A DNA stretch of 64,000 bases from an uncultured Clostridia bacterium. GTDB lineage: Bacteria > Bacillota > Clostridia > Oscillospirales > Acutalibacteraceae. The notes under the pieces are model-generated. The model ran no database searches. It was not told the DNA's origin and was given only the letters and a program-made list of their open reading frames with translations. How positions within the stretch are numbered: the stretch's first letter is position 1; the number at the start of each line of letters is the position of its first letter. The DNA lies in assembly GCA_947630835.1 (NCBI GenBank), contig CANRIZ010000001.1, forward strand, positions 147,186 to 211,185, in the 5' to 3' direction. Of the stretch, positions 8,204 through 16,748 are shown one piece after another. The position numbers were made by a program, and so were the translations under genes.

Positions 8204-9334
8204 TTATTTCTTGCCGTTTATGATATCGATAAACTCCGAATATTTTTTGTTGCTGTCGCTGTCGAAGCTGCTTGAGGACGGAGAGCTTGTACTGCTTATG
8301 TCGTCCATAGGATAGAGAAGCGGCTGTTCGTCCGAGAAATAGGAGGTATTGTTTGAGGAAAGCTTGGCGTTACCCTCGCCGAAGCCCGTGGCGATAACGG
8401 TAATAATCATCTCGTCGTCCTCGGAATCCTCCTCTTTTAAATCAACGCCGAAAATAATATTTGCGTCGTCCGCCGCAGAAGCGCGAACTATACCCGCCGC
8501 AGTATCGATTTCCTCAAGACCTACGTCCGACGGAGCCTTAATACAGATAATAACGCCCGTAGCGCCGTCAATGGTGGATTCAAGAAGCGGGCTTGTAATA
8601 GCCGCCTTAACCGCCTGTTCGGCTCTGTCCTTACCCCTCGCTCTGCCAATACCCATATGGGCGTGACCCGCATTTTTCATAACGGCGGTAACGTCCGCAA
8701 AGTCAAGGTTAATAAGAGCGGCGTTTACGATAAGGTCCGAAATGCTCCTTACGCCGTCGACGAGAACGTCGTTTGCAATCTTAAAGCCGTTTGCAAGCGT
8801 AATTTTTTCCTGTGAAACGTTTTTAAGTCTTTCGTTGGGGATAATTATAAGGCTGTCAACATTGCCGGCAAGCTCCGCAATACCCGCTTCCGCCTGCTGC
8901 ATACGATGTCTGCCCTCAAAAGCGAAGGGCTTTGTAACAATACCTACGGTAAGTATATCCTTTTTGCGGGCAATTTCCGCGATTATGGGAGCCGCGCCCG
9001 TACCCGTGCCGCCGCCCATACCTGCGGTGATGAATACCATCTGTGTATCGTTAAGGAGTTCTTCGATAGACTCACGGCTCTCCTCGGCGGCCATTCTGCC
9101 TATTTCGGGGTTTGCGCCCGCGCCCCTGCCGCCGGTAGCCTTTTCGCCTATCTGCACTTTATTCTGAGCCTTTGAAAAATAAAGAGCCTGCTTATCGGTA
9201 TTGCAAACGATAAGCTCAACGCCTTCTATACCCATTTCCACCATACGGTTTATGGCGTTTCCGCCGCCGCCGCCGACACCGATAACTTTAATATTGGTAA
9301 CATCCTGATAAGAGTTGTCCATCTCGAACTGCAT
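8204..9334 (-). CDS. ftsZ: Cell division protein FtsZ
   Basis: A 376-residue tubulin-like GTPase that forms the division ring. The GTP-binding motif GGGTGTGAAP, the early GVGGGGGNAINRM loop and the T7-loop block NLDFADV are intact. The globular domain ends near residue 318; a Ser-rich linker follows. The C-terminus reads SEFIDIINGKK, which does not resemble the usual conserved peptide (I-P-x-F-L/I-R basic) that binds FtsA and SepF, and no ftsA gene lies in this cluster. GGAGG precedes the ATG. It is the last gene of dcw but has its own promoter. Confidence 0.98.
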   Translation of the reverse strand: MQFEMDNSYQDVTNIKVIGVGGGGGNAINRMVEMGIEGVELIVCNTDKQALYFSKAQNKVQIGEKATGGRGAGANPEIGRMAAEESRESIEELLNDTQMVFITAGMGGGTGTGAAPIIAEIARKKDILTVGIVTKPFAFEGRHRMQQAEAGIAELAGNVDSLIIIPNERLKNVSQEKITLANGFKIANDVLVDGVRSISDLIVNAALINLDFADVTAVMKNAGHAHMGIGRARGKDRAEQAVKAAITSPLLESTIDGATGVIICIKAPSDVGLEEIDTAAGIVRASAADDANIIFGVDLKEEDSEDDEMIITVIATGFGEGNAKLSSNNTSYFSDEQPLLYPMDDISSTSSPSSSSFDSDSNKKYSEFIDIINGKK

Positions 9335-9406
9335 TTTTTATCCTCCTATTTTTTAGACTTTTATTCACACCTATAATACTATAATACAACATTACATTTT
9401 TTTAAT

Positions 9407-9435
9407 ATTGTATCACATTATAGTTTTAATGGCAA
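9407..9435 (-). promoter_or_regulatory. Promoter of ftsZ
   Basis: On the minus strand TTGCCA, a 17-bp spacer and TACAAT with an extended -10 (TGA directly before it) lie in the 222-bp gap after ftsQ. The same two boxes and the string TGTGATACAAT recur at the pncB promoter, with TTGTGATACAAT there. Confidence 0.7.
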
Positions 9436-9495
9436 CTGTTTTTTTATTAAATAACCGATATTTTAGTAATTTTTTTACTATTTTCCGAGCTTAAA

Positions 9496-9550
9496 GAGAG
9501 GAAAGCCGAAAAGTGCTTCGGAAAGCGGCGTTTGTCAAACTCCCCTCGCC
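9496..9550 (+). repeat. Intergenic structured repeat, copy B
   Basis: A roughly 55-bp sequence 6 bp from the ftsQ stop codon shares AAAGCCGAAA, AAAGCGGCGTTTGT and a C-rich end with the element at 50247-50302. Both can fold with AAAGCCG pairing to CGGCGTTT and a short inner hairpin. Here the element is on the strand opposite to ftsQ and ftsZ. It matches no repeat family I recognise. Confidence 0.55.
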
Positions 9551-9556
9551 TTAAAA

Positions 9557-10585
9557 TCAAGTATCGCTTTCGCTTGTTGTTTTTTCCTTTTTCTCGGTGG
9601 CTGATTCGTCTTTTTTGCCGTCGTTGCCGTCATTTTTGCCATCGTCGGACGGCTTTGTTGTCGATTGCTGCTCGGCGTCGTTAATAAACGCTTTATTCTC
9701 TATGGTAAAATCGATTACACCCGAAAAGTTCGGTTCGTCGGCGTCGTTTTTCAAAATAGTAGCCTTAATGAAATCCAAATTTTTTTCAAAATTTGAAACG
9801 GTGCCCACCTTTAAAACTATGCGCCGGTTGTAGCCTAACTTAATATCGCTTTGGTCGGTTACGTCTATCTCCGATATATTCTCTATTTCGCTTTCGGTTA
9901 TTAAATTTGCTACAGAGGATATTAACTCGGCTTCGTTTTCGTTTTTAAACTTTGCGGTACCGCCCAATGTGCGGTCGACAAGCTCGCTTGCCTTAACGGT
10001 TATTGCGTCCTCTCCGAGAGACTGTATGTTATCCTCAAGCAATTTGCACGAGGGGCTCATAAGTATATAGCTGTCGCCCATATCAATCGCCAGCATAGCC
10101 TTTGCGGCTTTTAAGGTAAAGCTTACCTTGCCGGTCGGGCTTCGCTTGATTGATACGCTTTCAACATACGGAAGCTTTGTTACGATATTGCTTTCAACCT
10201 CCGCTTTGCTGAAGGTGAAAAGATTTTCGCCCGTTTTAAGCCCGGAAGCTTCTATAACCTGAGAGCTTGAGTAAATCTCGTCGCCGGCAATATTTATTGA
10301 AGAAATTTTAAAAAACACGGTAAGCGACAACACAACGGCCACGACAATTACGGCAATTACGGAAACGGCGTAAATAATCAACCGATTCCTGCGGCGTTTT
10401 TTTCTGCGTTCCATATTTTTTACGGAGCGCACCTCGTCCCTCGACATAGGCTCGCCGGAAACGGTTTTCGCTCTTACGGGCGCGGTACGCCCTGCGGTCT
10501 GTTTACGGGTTGCCGCGCCGGTATTTTTGCCGCCTGAGCTTCTTTTTGCGGATGTATTTTTATTCCTGTTGAAGTTGCTGTGCAT
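9557..10585 (-). CDS. ftsQ: Cell division protein FtsQ/DivIB
   Basis: A 342-residue bitopic division protein. A long Lys/Arg-rich cytoplasmic tail (about 1-68) is followed by one membrane segment (about 69-92) and an extracellular POTRA domain beginning FFKISSINIAGDEIYSSSQV. An acidic, low-complexity C-terminal tail (about 310-342) is typical of DivIB. It would bridge FtsL and the septal PBP at the divisome. The ATG at 10585 lies inside murA (26-bp overlap), with AAGGAAAG as ribosome site, so translation is probably coupled. Confidence 0.9.
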   Translation of the reverse strand: MHSNFNRNKNTSAKRSSGGKNTGAATRKQTAGRTAPVRAKTVSGEPMSRDEVRSVKNMERRKKRRRNRLIIYAVSVIAVIVVAVVLSLTVFFKISSINIAGDEIYSSSQVIEASGLKTGENLFTFSKAEVESNIVTKLPYVESVSIKRSPTGKVSFTLKAAKAMLAIDMGDSYILMSPSCKLLEDNIQSLGEDAITVKASELVDRTLGGTAKFKNENEAELISSVANLITESEIENISEIDVTDQSDIKLGYNRRIVLKVGTVSNFEKNLDFIKATILKNDADEPNFSGVIDFTIENKAFINDAEQQSTTKPSDDGKNDGNDGKKDESATEKKEKTTSESDT

Positions 10586-11849
10586 AATTTTCTTTCCTTT
10601 TTATATCGGCGCCCAACTGCGACAAAAGCGCTTCGGGCGTTTCATATCCTCTGTCTATATGTTCCGTTCCGGTGATTACCGTTTCTCCTACCGCCGCAAG
10701 ACCTGCGATTATAAGCGCAAAGCCTCCCCTTAAATCGGGAGCCACTACCGACGCTCCCGTAAGCTTAGGCACTCCCTCGATAACCGCCGTTCTGCCCTCG
10801 ACGCTTATCTTTGCGCCGAGCCTTGTAAGCTCGCTTACATGCTTGTAGCGACATTCAAAAATATTCTCTATAATAACCGACGTTCCCCGAGCCAGCGAAA
10901 GCATTGCGGTCAGCGGCGCTTGGGCGTCGGTGGGGAAGCCGGGATAGGGCATGGTTCTGATAATGCTCACTCTGTTTAATCTTTTCGGAGCGGACAGGCA
11001 TACCCATCTGTTGCTTTCGGTTATTTCGCAGCCCGCTTCCTTTAAAACGGGAATAAGCGCCCCGATATGCGCGGGAATAATATCCTTTATGCAAACCTTT
11101 CCGCCAGTTGCGGCGGCGGCAATTAAATATGTAGAAGCGGCTATTCTGTCGGGAATGACGGTATGGGTTGTGGAATGAAGCCGTCCGACTCCCTCGATTA
11201 CTATGGTACTGTCGCCCGCCGAATGTATTTTTGCTCCGCAGGAATTAAGAAAATCCGCAAGGTCTGCGATTTCCGGCTCTCTTGCCGCATTTGAAATTAC
11301 GGTTGTACCCTCCGCAACGCAGGAGGCTATTATTATATTTTCGGTTGCGCCCACGCTCGGAAAAGGTAAGGTTATATTAGCGCCTTTCAACTTGTCGGGA
11401 ACGCTGAATTCGAGCCTGCCGTGTTCCTCCGAAAGCTCCGCGCCAAGCTGTTTTATGGCGCTTATGTGCATATCTATCGGTCTTAAACCTATTTCACAGC
11501 CGCCCGGCGCCGAAAGCTTTGCCTCGCCCGTTCTGCCGAGTATCGCTCCGAGAAAAATAACTGAGGAACGCATTTCCCTCATCAAGCTGTCGGGAATTTC
11601 GCATGACGTGACGTTTTGCGACTCTATAGTTACGGTGTGACCGTCCCTTTCAACCTTACAGCCGAGATGTATTAAAATTTTCAAAGCCGCGTCAACGTCG
11701 GACAGCAGCGGACAATTATGTATTACGGACCTGCCGTTTACCAGAAACGACGCCGCCAAAATGGGAAGCACACTGTTTTTTGAACCGTGTATCTGTATTT
11801 CGCCTGTTAGCCTTTTCCCTCCGTTAATAACGAAACTATCCATATTCAC
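10560..11849 (-). CDS. murA: UDP-GlcNAc 1-carboxyvinyltransferase MurA
   Basis: A 429-residue EPSP-synthase-fold enzyme that transfers enolpyruvate to UDP-GlcNAc, the first committed step of peptidoglycan synthesis and the fosfomycin target. The catalytic Cys sits in APGGCEIGLRPIDMH, so no Cys-to-Asp resistance substitution is present. The N-terminal GSKNSVLPIL and the MPYPGFPTDAQ block are typical. GAGGTG precedes the ATG. It sits between murG and ftsQ and overlaps ftsQ by 26 bp. Confidence 0.97.
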   Translation of the reverse strand: MNMDSFVINGGKRLTGEIQIHGSKNSVLPILAASFLVNGRSVIHNCPLLSDVDAALKILIHLGCKVERDGHTVTIESQNVTSCEIPDSLMREMRSSVIFLGAILGRTGEAKLSAPGGCEIGLRPIDMHISAIKQLGAELSEEHGRLEFSVPDKLKGANITLPFPSVGATENIIIASCVAEGTTVISNAAREPEIADLADFLNSCGAKIHSAGDSTIVIEGVGRLHSTTHTVIPDRIAASTYLIAAAATGGKVCIKDIIPAHIGALIPVLKEAGCEITESNRWVCLSAPKRLNRVSIIRTMPYPGFPTDAQAPLTAMLSLARGTSVIIENIFECRYKHVSELTRLGAKISVEGRTAVIEGVPKLTGASVVAPDLRGGFALIIAGLAAVGETVITGTEHIDRGYETPEALLSQLGADIKRKENYAQQLQQE

Positions 11850-11911
11850 ACCTCACATAATACAAAGAAATCATCTCTGCTCTTTATACTATGCGCTGTG
11901 CTTTGATTGTG

Positions 11912-13030
11912 TTAATTTGCCAAGCCGTCTATAACGTCGCAAATTTTTTCGGCGGAATTTGCAACCGCAATCCTTTTGGCGTTATCGCCGTAACGCTTTA
12001 AAAGCTCTTTGTCCGAAACCATTTCTTCAACCGCTTTAAGCAGCGTTTCGGGCGTTAAATCCTTTTCCTCTATAACCTTTGCCGCCTGCTTGTTTACAAG
12101 CGTCATAGCGTTGTGATACTGGTGGTTTTCGGCTACGTTCGGGGAAGGTATAAGTATGGAGGCTCTGCCAACCGCCTCTATTTCCGAAAGCGAGGACGCT
12201 CCCGCCCTGCTGACTACCAAATCCGCCGCGGAAAGGCATACGTCCATTTCGTCTATATACTCCCTTACGGAAACGTTGCTTCCGACGTCTGTATTTACGC
12301 CGTTTTCCCTGAGCCTGTCCGAAACCCACTTGCCGTATTTTCCGGTTGAGTGCATAAAGTAAAGATTTTTATTCCCGCTGAGCTTTGTGATTACCTCGGT
12401 CATATTATCGTTTATGGCTTTTGCGCCGAGGCTTCCGCCCATTGACAAAATCATAATCTGGTTTTCGCCTATGCCGAGCTTCGCCCTTGAAAAATCCCTG
12501 TCAGCGTCAAAAATCGCGCGGCGCACGGGAAGTCCTGTTATTATGGGTTCGGTCTTGGATTGAAGATATTGTTTGGCCTGCTGAGAGGTAAGCATTACCG
12601 CGTCAACCTCTTTTGCCAGCGCCTTGTTTGTAACGCCGGGAAAAGCGTTTTGCTCATGTATCGCGGTCTTTATGCCCATTTTCGCCGCCGTTCTGACTAC
12701 CGGCCCGCTGACATAGCCTCCGAAGCCGATTACGACGTCGGGCTTGAAATCGTTTATTATCGCTTTGGTCTCCCCGGTCGATTTAAACATAAGCCAAACG
12801 GTTTTAATGTTGTTTATTATATTTTTAAGGCTGATTTTTCTCTGAAAGCCCGATATATGTATCGTTTTAAAATCAAAACCCGCCGCCGGCACAAGCTTTG
12901 CTTCCATATGCTCTTTTGTACCGATAAAAAGTATCTGCGCGTCGGGATGCCTTCTTTTAAGTTCACCCGCCGCCGCCAAAGCGGGATTTATATGTCCCCC
13001 TGTGCCGCCCGCGGCAAAAATCGCTTTCAT
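11912..13030 (-). CDS. murG: MurG, lipid II synthase
   Basis: A 372-residue GT28 glycosyltransferase that adds GlcNAc to lipid I on the inner membrane face. The N-terminal GGTGGHINPALA loop, IGFGGYVSGPV, HEQNAFPG, and the C-terminal SRAGASSLSEIEA block for UDP-GlcNAc binding are all present. It begins 15 bp after ftsW and is followed by a 62-bp gap before murA in which I see no clear promoter or hairpin. Confidence 0.97.
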   Translation of the reverse strand: MKAIFAAGGTGGHINPALAAAGELKRRHPDAQILFIGTKEHMEAKLVPAAGFDFKTIHISGFQRKISLKNIINNIKTVWLMFKSTGETKAIINDFKPDVVIGFGGYVSGPVVRTAAKMGIKTAIHEQNAFPGVTNKALAKEVDAVMLTSQQAKQYLQSKTEPIITGLPVRRAIFDADRDFSRAKLGIGENQIMILSMGGSLGAKAINDNMTEVITKLSGNKNLYFMHSTGKYGKWVSDRLRENGVNTDVGSNVSVREYIDEMDVCLSAADLVVSRAGASSLSEIEAVGRASILIPSPNVAENHQYHNAMTLVNKQAAKVIEEKDLTPETLLKAVEEMVSDKELLKRYGDNAKRIAVANSAEKICDVIDGLAN

Positions 13031-13045
13031 AACGCTCTCCTCATC

Positions 13046-14329
13046 TTATTTTTTTGTAAGCCTTGAATATCTTGAAACCGAAAGCACTATGCCCATTTCG
13101 GCAAGCAGCATCATAAGCGATGTTCCTCCGTAACTGAAAAAAGGCAGGCTTATTCCGGTATTGGGTATGGTGTCTGTAACGACAAGTATATTTAAAATTG
13201 TCTGCATACCTACCTGAAAAACTATGCCCATAGAAAGCAACGCGCCGAAACGGTCCTTTGCGTGAATACCTATTACTATGCCCCTCCATACAAGCAGAGC
13301 GAAAATAATAAGTATTATCGAAGCGCCGACAAGGCCGAGTTCCTCGCAGACTATTGAAAAAATAAAGTCGTTCTGAGGTTCCGAAACATACAAATGCTTT
13401 TGCTTTGAATTGCCAAGCCCTGCGCCGAACAGTCCGCCCGAGCCTATGGCGTAAAGCGAATTATTTGTCTGCCAGCGCGCGCCCAAAGGCTGATAGTCCT
13501 TATCGAGCCAAGCCGTAATTCTTGAACCCGCATATTTTTCGAGCAATTCGGGATTCATAACGAAAAATACTACCGCGACCGCGCCAAATATTAATATAAG
13601 CGCAAACCAATGCTTTTTAACTTCGCCCAAAAACAGCATCGCCACGCCTATAACGCATATCAAAAGCGCGCCCGAAAGGTGATTTTCCGCATATACAAGC
13701 ACTGCGGTAACAAGTATTATCGAGCCGTACCAGCAAAGCCTGACAAACGAGTCGTTAACGGCTATTTTGCCATTGGAGTAATCCAAAATAAGCTTGCTTA
13801 ATTTTGTTCTGCCGACGGTTTTGCCTATAATCAGATTGTGGTCCTTTTCAAGCCCGTAGGCACAATACATAATAATTGCAAGCTTGGCAATCTCCGAAGG
13901 CTGAAACGAAAAAGAGCCTATATAAATCCACCTGTGGAATTCTCCGAATTTTGCGGGCATTATAAGCACTACAATAAGGAGCACAAAAGAAACGGGTATT
14001 GCGAAATATGCCAAGAGCTTAAAATACTCGTACTTGATTTTGGAAATCAAAAGCATGGCGATAACGCCGACAACGGCGAACGCCAACTGCCTTTTGAAAA
14101 AATACGCGCTGTCGCCGTTTTCGTTGTAGTAGGCGTAGGTATAGCTTGCGGAGAAAAGCATTACAAGCCCCGTTGTAAGAATTATTATAACAAGCAGCAA
14201 AAACGGCACGTCAAAGCCGCCGACAGCCAAATACTTTGAAATTCCGTTTGACGAGGGTTTGCTTTTTGCACGACTTTTTTCGGCGCGGGGCCTTCCGCCC
14301 GTCTGCCGTCTTGCCGCAGTATCAGCCAT
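13046..14329 (-). CDS. ftsW: FtsW/SpoVE-type SEDS peptidoglycan polymerase
   Basis: A 427-residue polytopic protein of about ten membrane segments after a basic cytoplasmic N-terminus (about 1-32). SEDS hallmarks are HRWIYIGSFSFQPSEIAK, GARWQTNNSLYAIGSGGLFG and FFSYGGTSLM, including the catalytic Asp region after transmembrane segment 7. FtsW polymerises lipid II with its partner class B PBP, here encoded in the same cluster. Its position between mraY and murG favours FtsW; SpoVE cannot be excluded by sequence alone. Confidence 0.92.
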   Translation of the reverse strand: MADTAARRQTGGRPRAEKSRAKSKPSSNGISKYLAVGGFDVPFLLLVIIILTTGLVMLFSASYTYAYYNENGDSAYFFKRQLAFAVVGVIAMLLISKIKYEYFKLLAYFAIPVSFVLLIVVLIMPAKFGEFHRWIYIGSFSFQPSEIAKLAIIMYCAYGLEKDHNLIIGKTVGRTKLSKLILDYSNGKIAVNDSFVRLCWYGSIILVTAVLVYAENHLSGALLICVIGVAMLFLGEVKKHWFALILIFGAVAVVFFVMNPELLEKYAGSRITAWLDKDYQPLGARWQTNNSLYAIGSGGLFGAGLGNSKQKHLYVSEPQNDFIFSIVCEELGLVGASIILIIFALLVWRGIVIGIHAKDRFGALLSMGIVFQVGMQTILNILVVTDTIPNTGISLPFFSYGGTSLMMLLAEMGIVLSVSRYSRLTKK

Positions 14330-14361
14330 TTTGCCTTTCTCCTTTCAAAATTTACTTGAAA

Positions 14362-15387
14362 TTATCTGTTGCCGAAATAAAACAGCGCAACTCCTATAAC
14401 GCAGCCTACTATATTTACGGCTGTAAATACGATTACGATTTTTACCTCTTTCCAACCGCACATTTCAAAATGATGATGGATAGGCGCCATCTTGAAAATC
14501 CGCTTGCCGTGGGTTGCTTTGAAATAACCTATCTGCAAAATATCGGAAAGCATTTCTATTACATAAATCAGTCCGAGGAAAAGAATTATAAGCGGTGCGT
14601 CGACAGCGTATGCAAGCGCTACAACCATACCGCCCAGGAACATCGAGCCCATATCGCCCATAATTACCTTAGAGGGGTGCCAGTTCCAAATAAGATAGCC
14701 GAGGCATCCGCCCGCAAGGCAGGAAGCGAGTATGCCGACGCCGAACATCTGCTTTAAAACCGCAATAACGATAAAAGCTATTGCCGCCGTTGAGGTGACC
14801 GAAGCGCACAAGCCGTCTATACCGTCGGTAAAATTAACGGCGTTTACGGTAAGGTAGATAACCGCCATACCGAAAATCCAGAAGAACCATCCCAAATTGA
14901 CGTTGCCTACAAAGGGTATATTCATAAAGGTATTGCCCGACATAAACAGCGCTCCGAGATATGCGAGCATAACCAAAATCTGAGCTATTGATTTTTGGGT
15001 AATGGTAAGTCCCAAATTTCTCTTTTTTACGACCTTTATATAATCGTCGGCAAAGCCGATAAGACCGAAGCCCAGCGCCATTAGGACGCCGGCAAATATT
15101 TTAATCTTTACGGAATCGGGAACAAGGCTGTTCCCCACAAGCAGATTGCCGCCCGTAATCTTGTCGGTTATCATAACTGCGGCGAAGGATACCACCGTGC
15201 TTATGATAAACATTATTCCGCCCATGGTCGGTATGCCCTGCTTGGATTTGTGCCACGCCGGACCTATATCGAGTATCGTTTGGCCGAATTTAAGCCTGCG
15301 AAGCCAGGGTATTACCGCAAAGCCCAAAAGAGCCGCTATGGCAAAGCTTAATACAAGCGCAAATATTATTCCGATTTTATAACTCAT
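14362..15387 (-). CDS. mraY: Phospho-MurNAc-pentapeptide transferase MraY
   Basis: A 341-residue integral membrane enzyme of about ten segments that links phospho-MurNAc-pentapeptide to undecaprenyl phosphate, making lipid I. TMGGIMF, GFADDYIK (the catalytic DD pair), NAVNFTDGIDGL and APIHHHFE are intact. Its ATG overlaps the end of murF by 4 bp. In most clusters murD follows mraY; here ftsW follows directly after 32 bp. Confidence 0.98.
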   Translation of the reverse strand: MSYKIGIIFALVLSFAIAALLGFAVIPWLRRLKFGQTILDIGPAWHKSKQGIPTMGGIMFIISTVVSFAAVMITDKITGGNLLVGNSLVPDSVKIKIFAGVLMALGFGLIGFADDYIKVVKKRNLGLTITQKSIAQILVMLAYLGALFMSGNTFMNIPFVGNVNLGWFFWIFGMAVIYLTVNAVNFTDGIDGLCASVTSTAAIAFIVIAVLKQMFGVGILASCLAGGCLGYLIWNWHPSKVIMGDMGSMFLGGMVVALAYAVDAPLIILFLGLIYVIEMLSDILQIGYFKATHGKRIFKMAPIHHHFEMCGWKEVKIVIVFTAVNIVGCVIGVALFYFGNR

Positions 15388-16748
15388 TTATTCTCCCACT
15401 CCTTATAGAGCATTTCAATTACTTCCTCGAGCTTCATTCCCCTGCTCGCCTTAAACAAAACCGCGTCGCCCTTTTTAAGTTCGCCCTTTAATGCGTTGAA
15501 CAATACCTCTTTATCGGTAAAAGCATAAGCTTCTACGCCGAATTTCTGCGCGGTTTCGGCTATGTTTATCGCTTCCTCGCCGAAAGTAAAGAGCATATCA
15601 ATCTGCTTTTTGGCAACGTATTTACCTATATCGCAATGGGCCTGCTTTGAATAATTGCCCAATTCAAGCATATCGCCCAAAACGGCTATTTTTCTTTCGG
15701 ACTTAATGGTTTTTAAAGCGTTGAGCGCAGCCCGCTGAGAATCCGGACTTGCATTATAACAGTCTTCTATAACCTTTATTGAACGGATTTCTCTTATTCT
15801 CTGCCTCATTCCCGTAGGCTCATATTCGGAAAGCGCGTCCGCTATGGTTTGCGATTCGATATTAAGCTCCAGCCCCACCGCAAACGCAGGCAATGCGTCG
15901 TAGACGTTATGTATGCCGACGGTCGGAAGCTTTACCGCCTGTTGACCGCCCTTGTAAACCACGGTAAACTCGGTAGAGCTTTCGCCCTGTAAAATATCCT
16001 TTGCGAGAACGTCCGCATTCTTATTTTCTATGCCGAAATAAATTATTTTATAATCGTCGTTCTTAACCGTTATCAGCTTGTCGTTATCGGCGTTGATTAT
16101 AAGCGCAGAGCCCTTTTTCATACCGTCAAGTATTTCGAGCTTGGCTTTGAGTATATTGTCCCTCGAACCCAAATTTTCGATATGGGAAACTCCGACGTTT
16201 GTAATTATGCCTATATCGGGCAGAGATGTTCTTGCAAGGCGTGAAATTTCGCCGAGATTGCTCATGCCCATTTCGATAACCGCCGCTTGATTTTCGGCGC
16301 TAAGGCGGAAAAGAGTTTTTGGAACGCCTATTTCGTTGTTAAGGTTTCCTTCGGTCTTTATGGCGTTGAATTTTTTTGAAACAACGCAATAGGTCATTTC
16401 CTTGGTGGTGGTTTTACCCACGCTTCCGGTAAGTCCTATGACCTTTAAGCCCTCTATGGACTTTCTGTACTCCCTTGCCAAATCGAGTAAAGCTTTTTTT
16501 GTATCCTCTACATAAATAACGGGTATATTGCAATCCGTTTTTTTGTGGCACATAACCGCCTTTGCTCCGTTCGCCGCAACCTCGTCTATAAAATCGTGGG
16601 CGTCGAACCTTTCTCCCTTTACCGCAATAAAAAGCGTTTCGGGCGAAATTTGACGGCTGTCAAGGCTTATATCGCTTATATTTAAATTATCCCCGCACAG
16701 CTTGCCGCCGGTCCACTGCGCTATGGTTTTTAACGTCAACTTTTCCAT
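15384..16748 (-). CDS. murF: UDP-MurNAc-tripeptide:D-Ala-D-Ala ligase MurF
   Basis: A 454-residue Mur ligase that completes the pentapeptide. The P-loop is GLTGSVGKTTTKE, and the family block NAAVIEMGMSNLGEI and DCYNASPDS are present. The N-terminal MurF domain (about 25-85), central ATPase and C-terminal Rossmann-like domain are all full length. The start codon directly follows the murE stop with no gap, so the two are translationally linked. Confidence 0.97.
   Translation of the reverse strand: MEKLTLKTIAQWTGGKLCGDNLNISDISLDSRQISPETLFIAVKGERFDAHDFIDEVAANGAKAVMCHKKTDCNIPVIYVEDTKKALLDLAREYRKSIEGLKVIGLTGSVGKTTTKEMTYCVVSKKFNAIKTEGNLNNEIGVPKTLFRLSAENQAAVIEMGMSNLGEISRLARTSLPDIGIITNVGVSHIENLGSRDNILKAKLEILDGMKKGSALIINADNDKLITVKNDDYKIIYFGIENKNADVLAKDILQGESSTEFTVVYKGGQQAVKLPTVGIHNVYDALPAFAVGLELNIESQTIADALSEYEPTGMRQRIREIRSIKVIEDCYNASPDSQRAALNALKTIKSERKIAVLGDMLELGNYSKQAHCDIGKYVAKKQIDMLFTFGEEAINIAETAQKFGVEAYAFTDKEVLFNALKGELKKGDAVLFKASRGMKLEEVIEMLYKEWENK

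Noticed and set aside
8349..9167. Long plus-strand open frames opposite ftsZ
   Set aside because: They lie wholly inside ftsZ, have no ribosome sites or family motifs, and arise from the codon pattern of the real gene. The same holds for the frames opposite murA, the PBP gene, murG and feoB.
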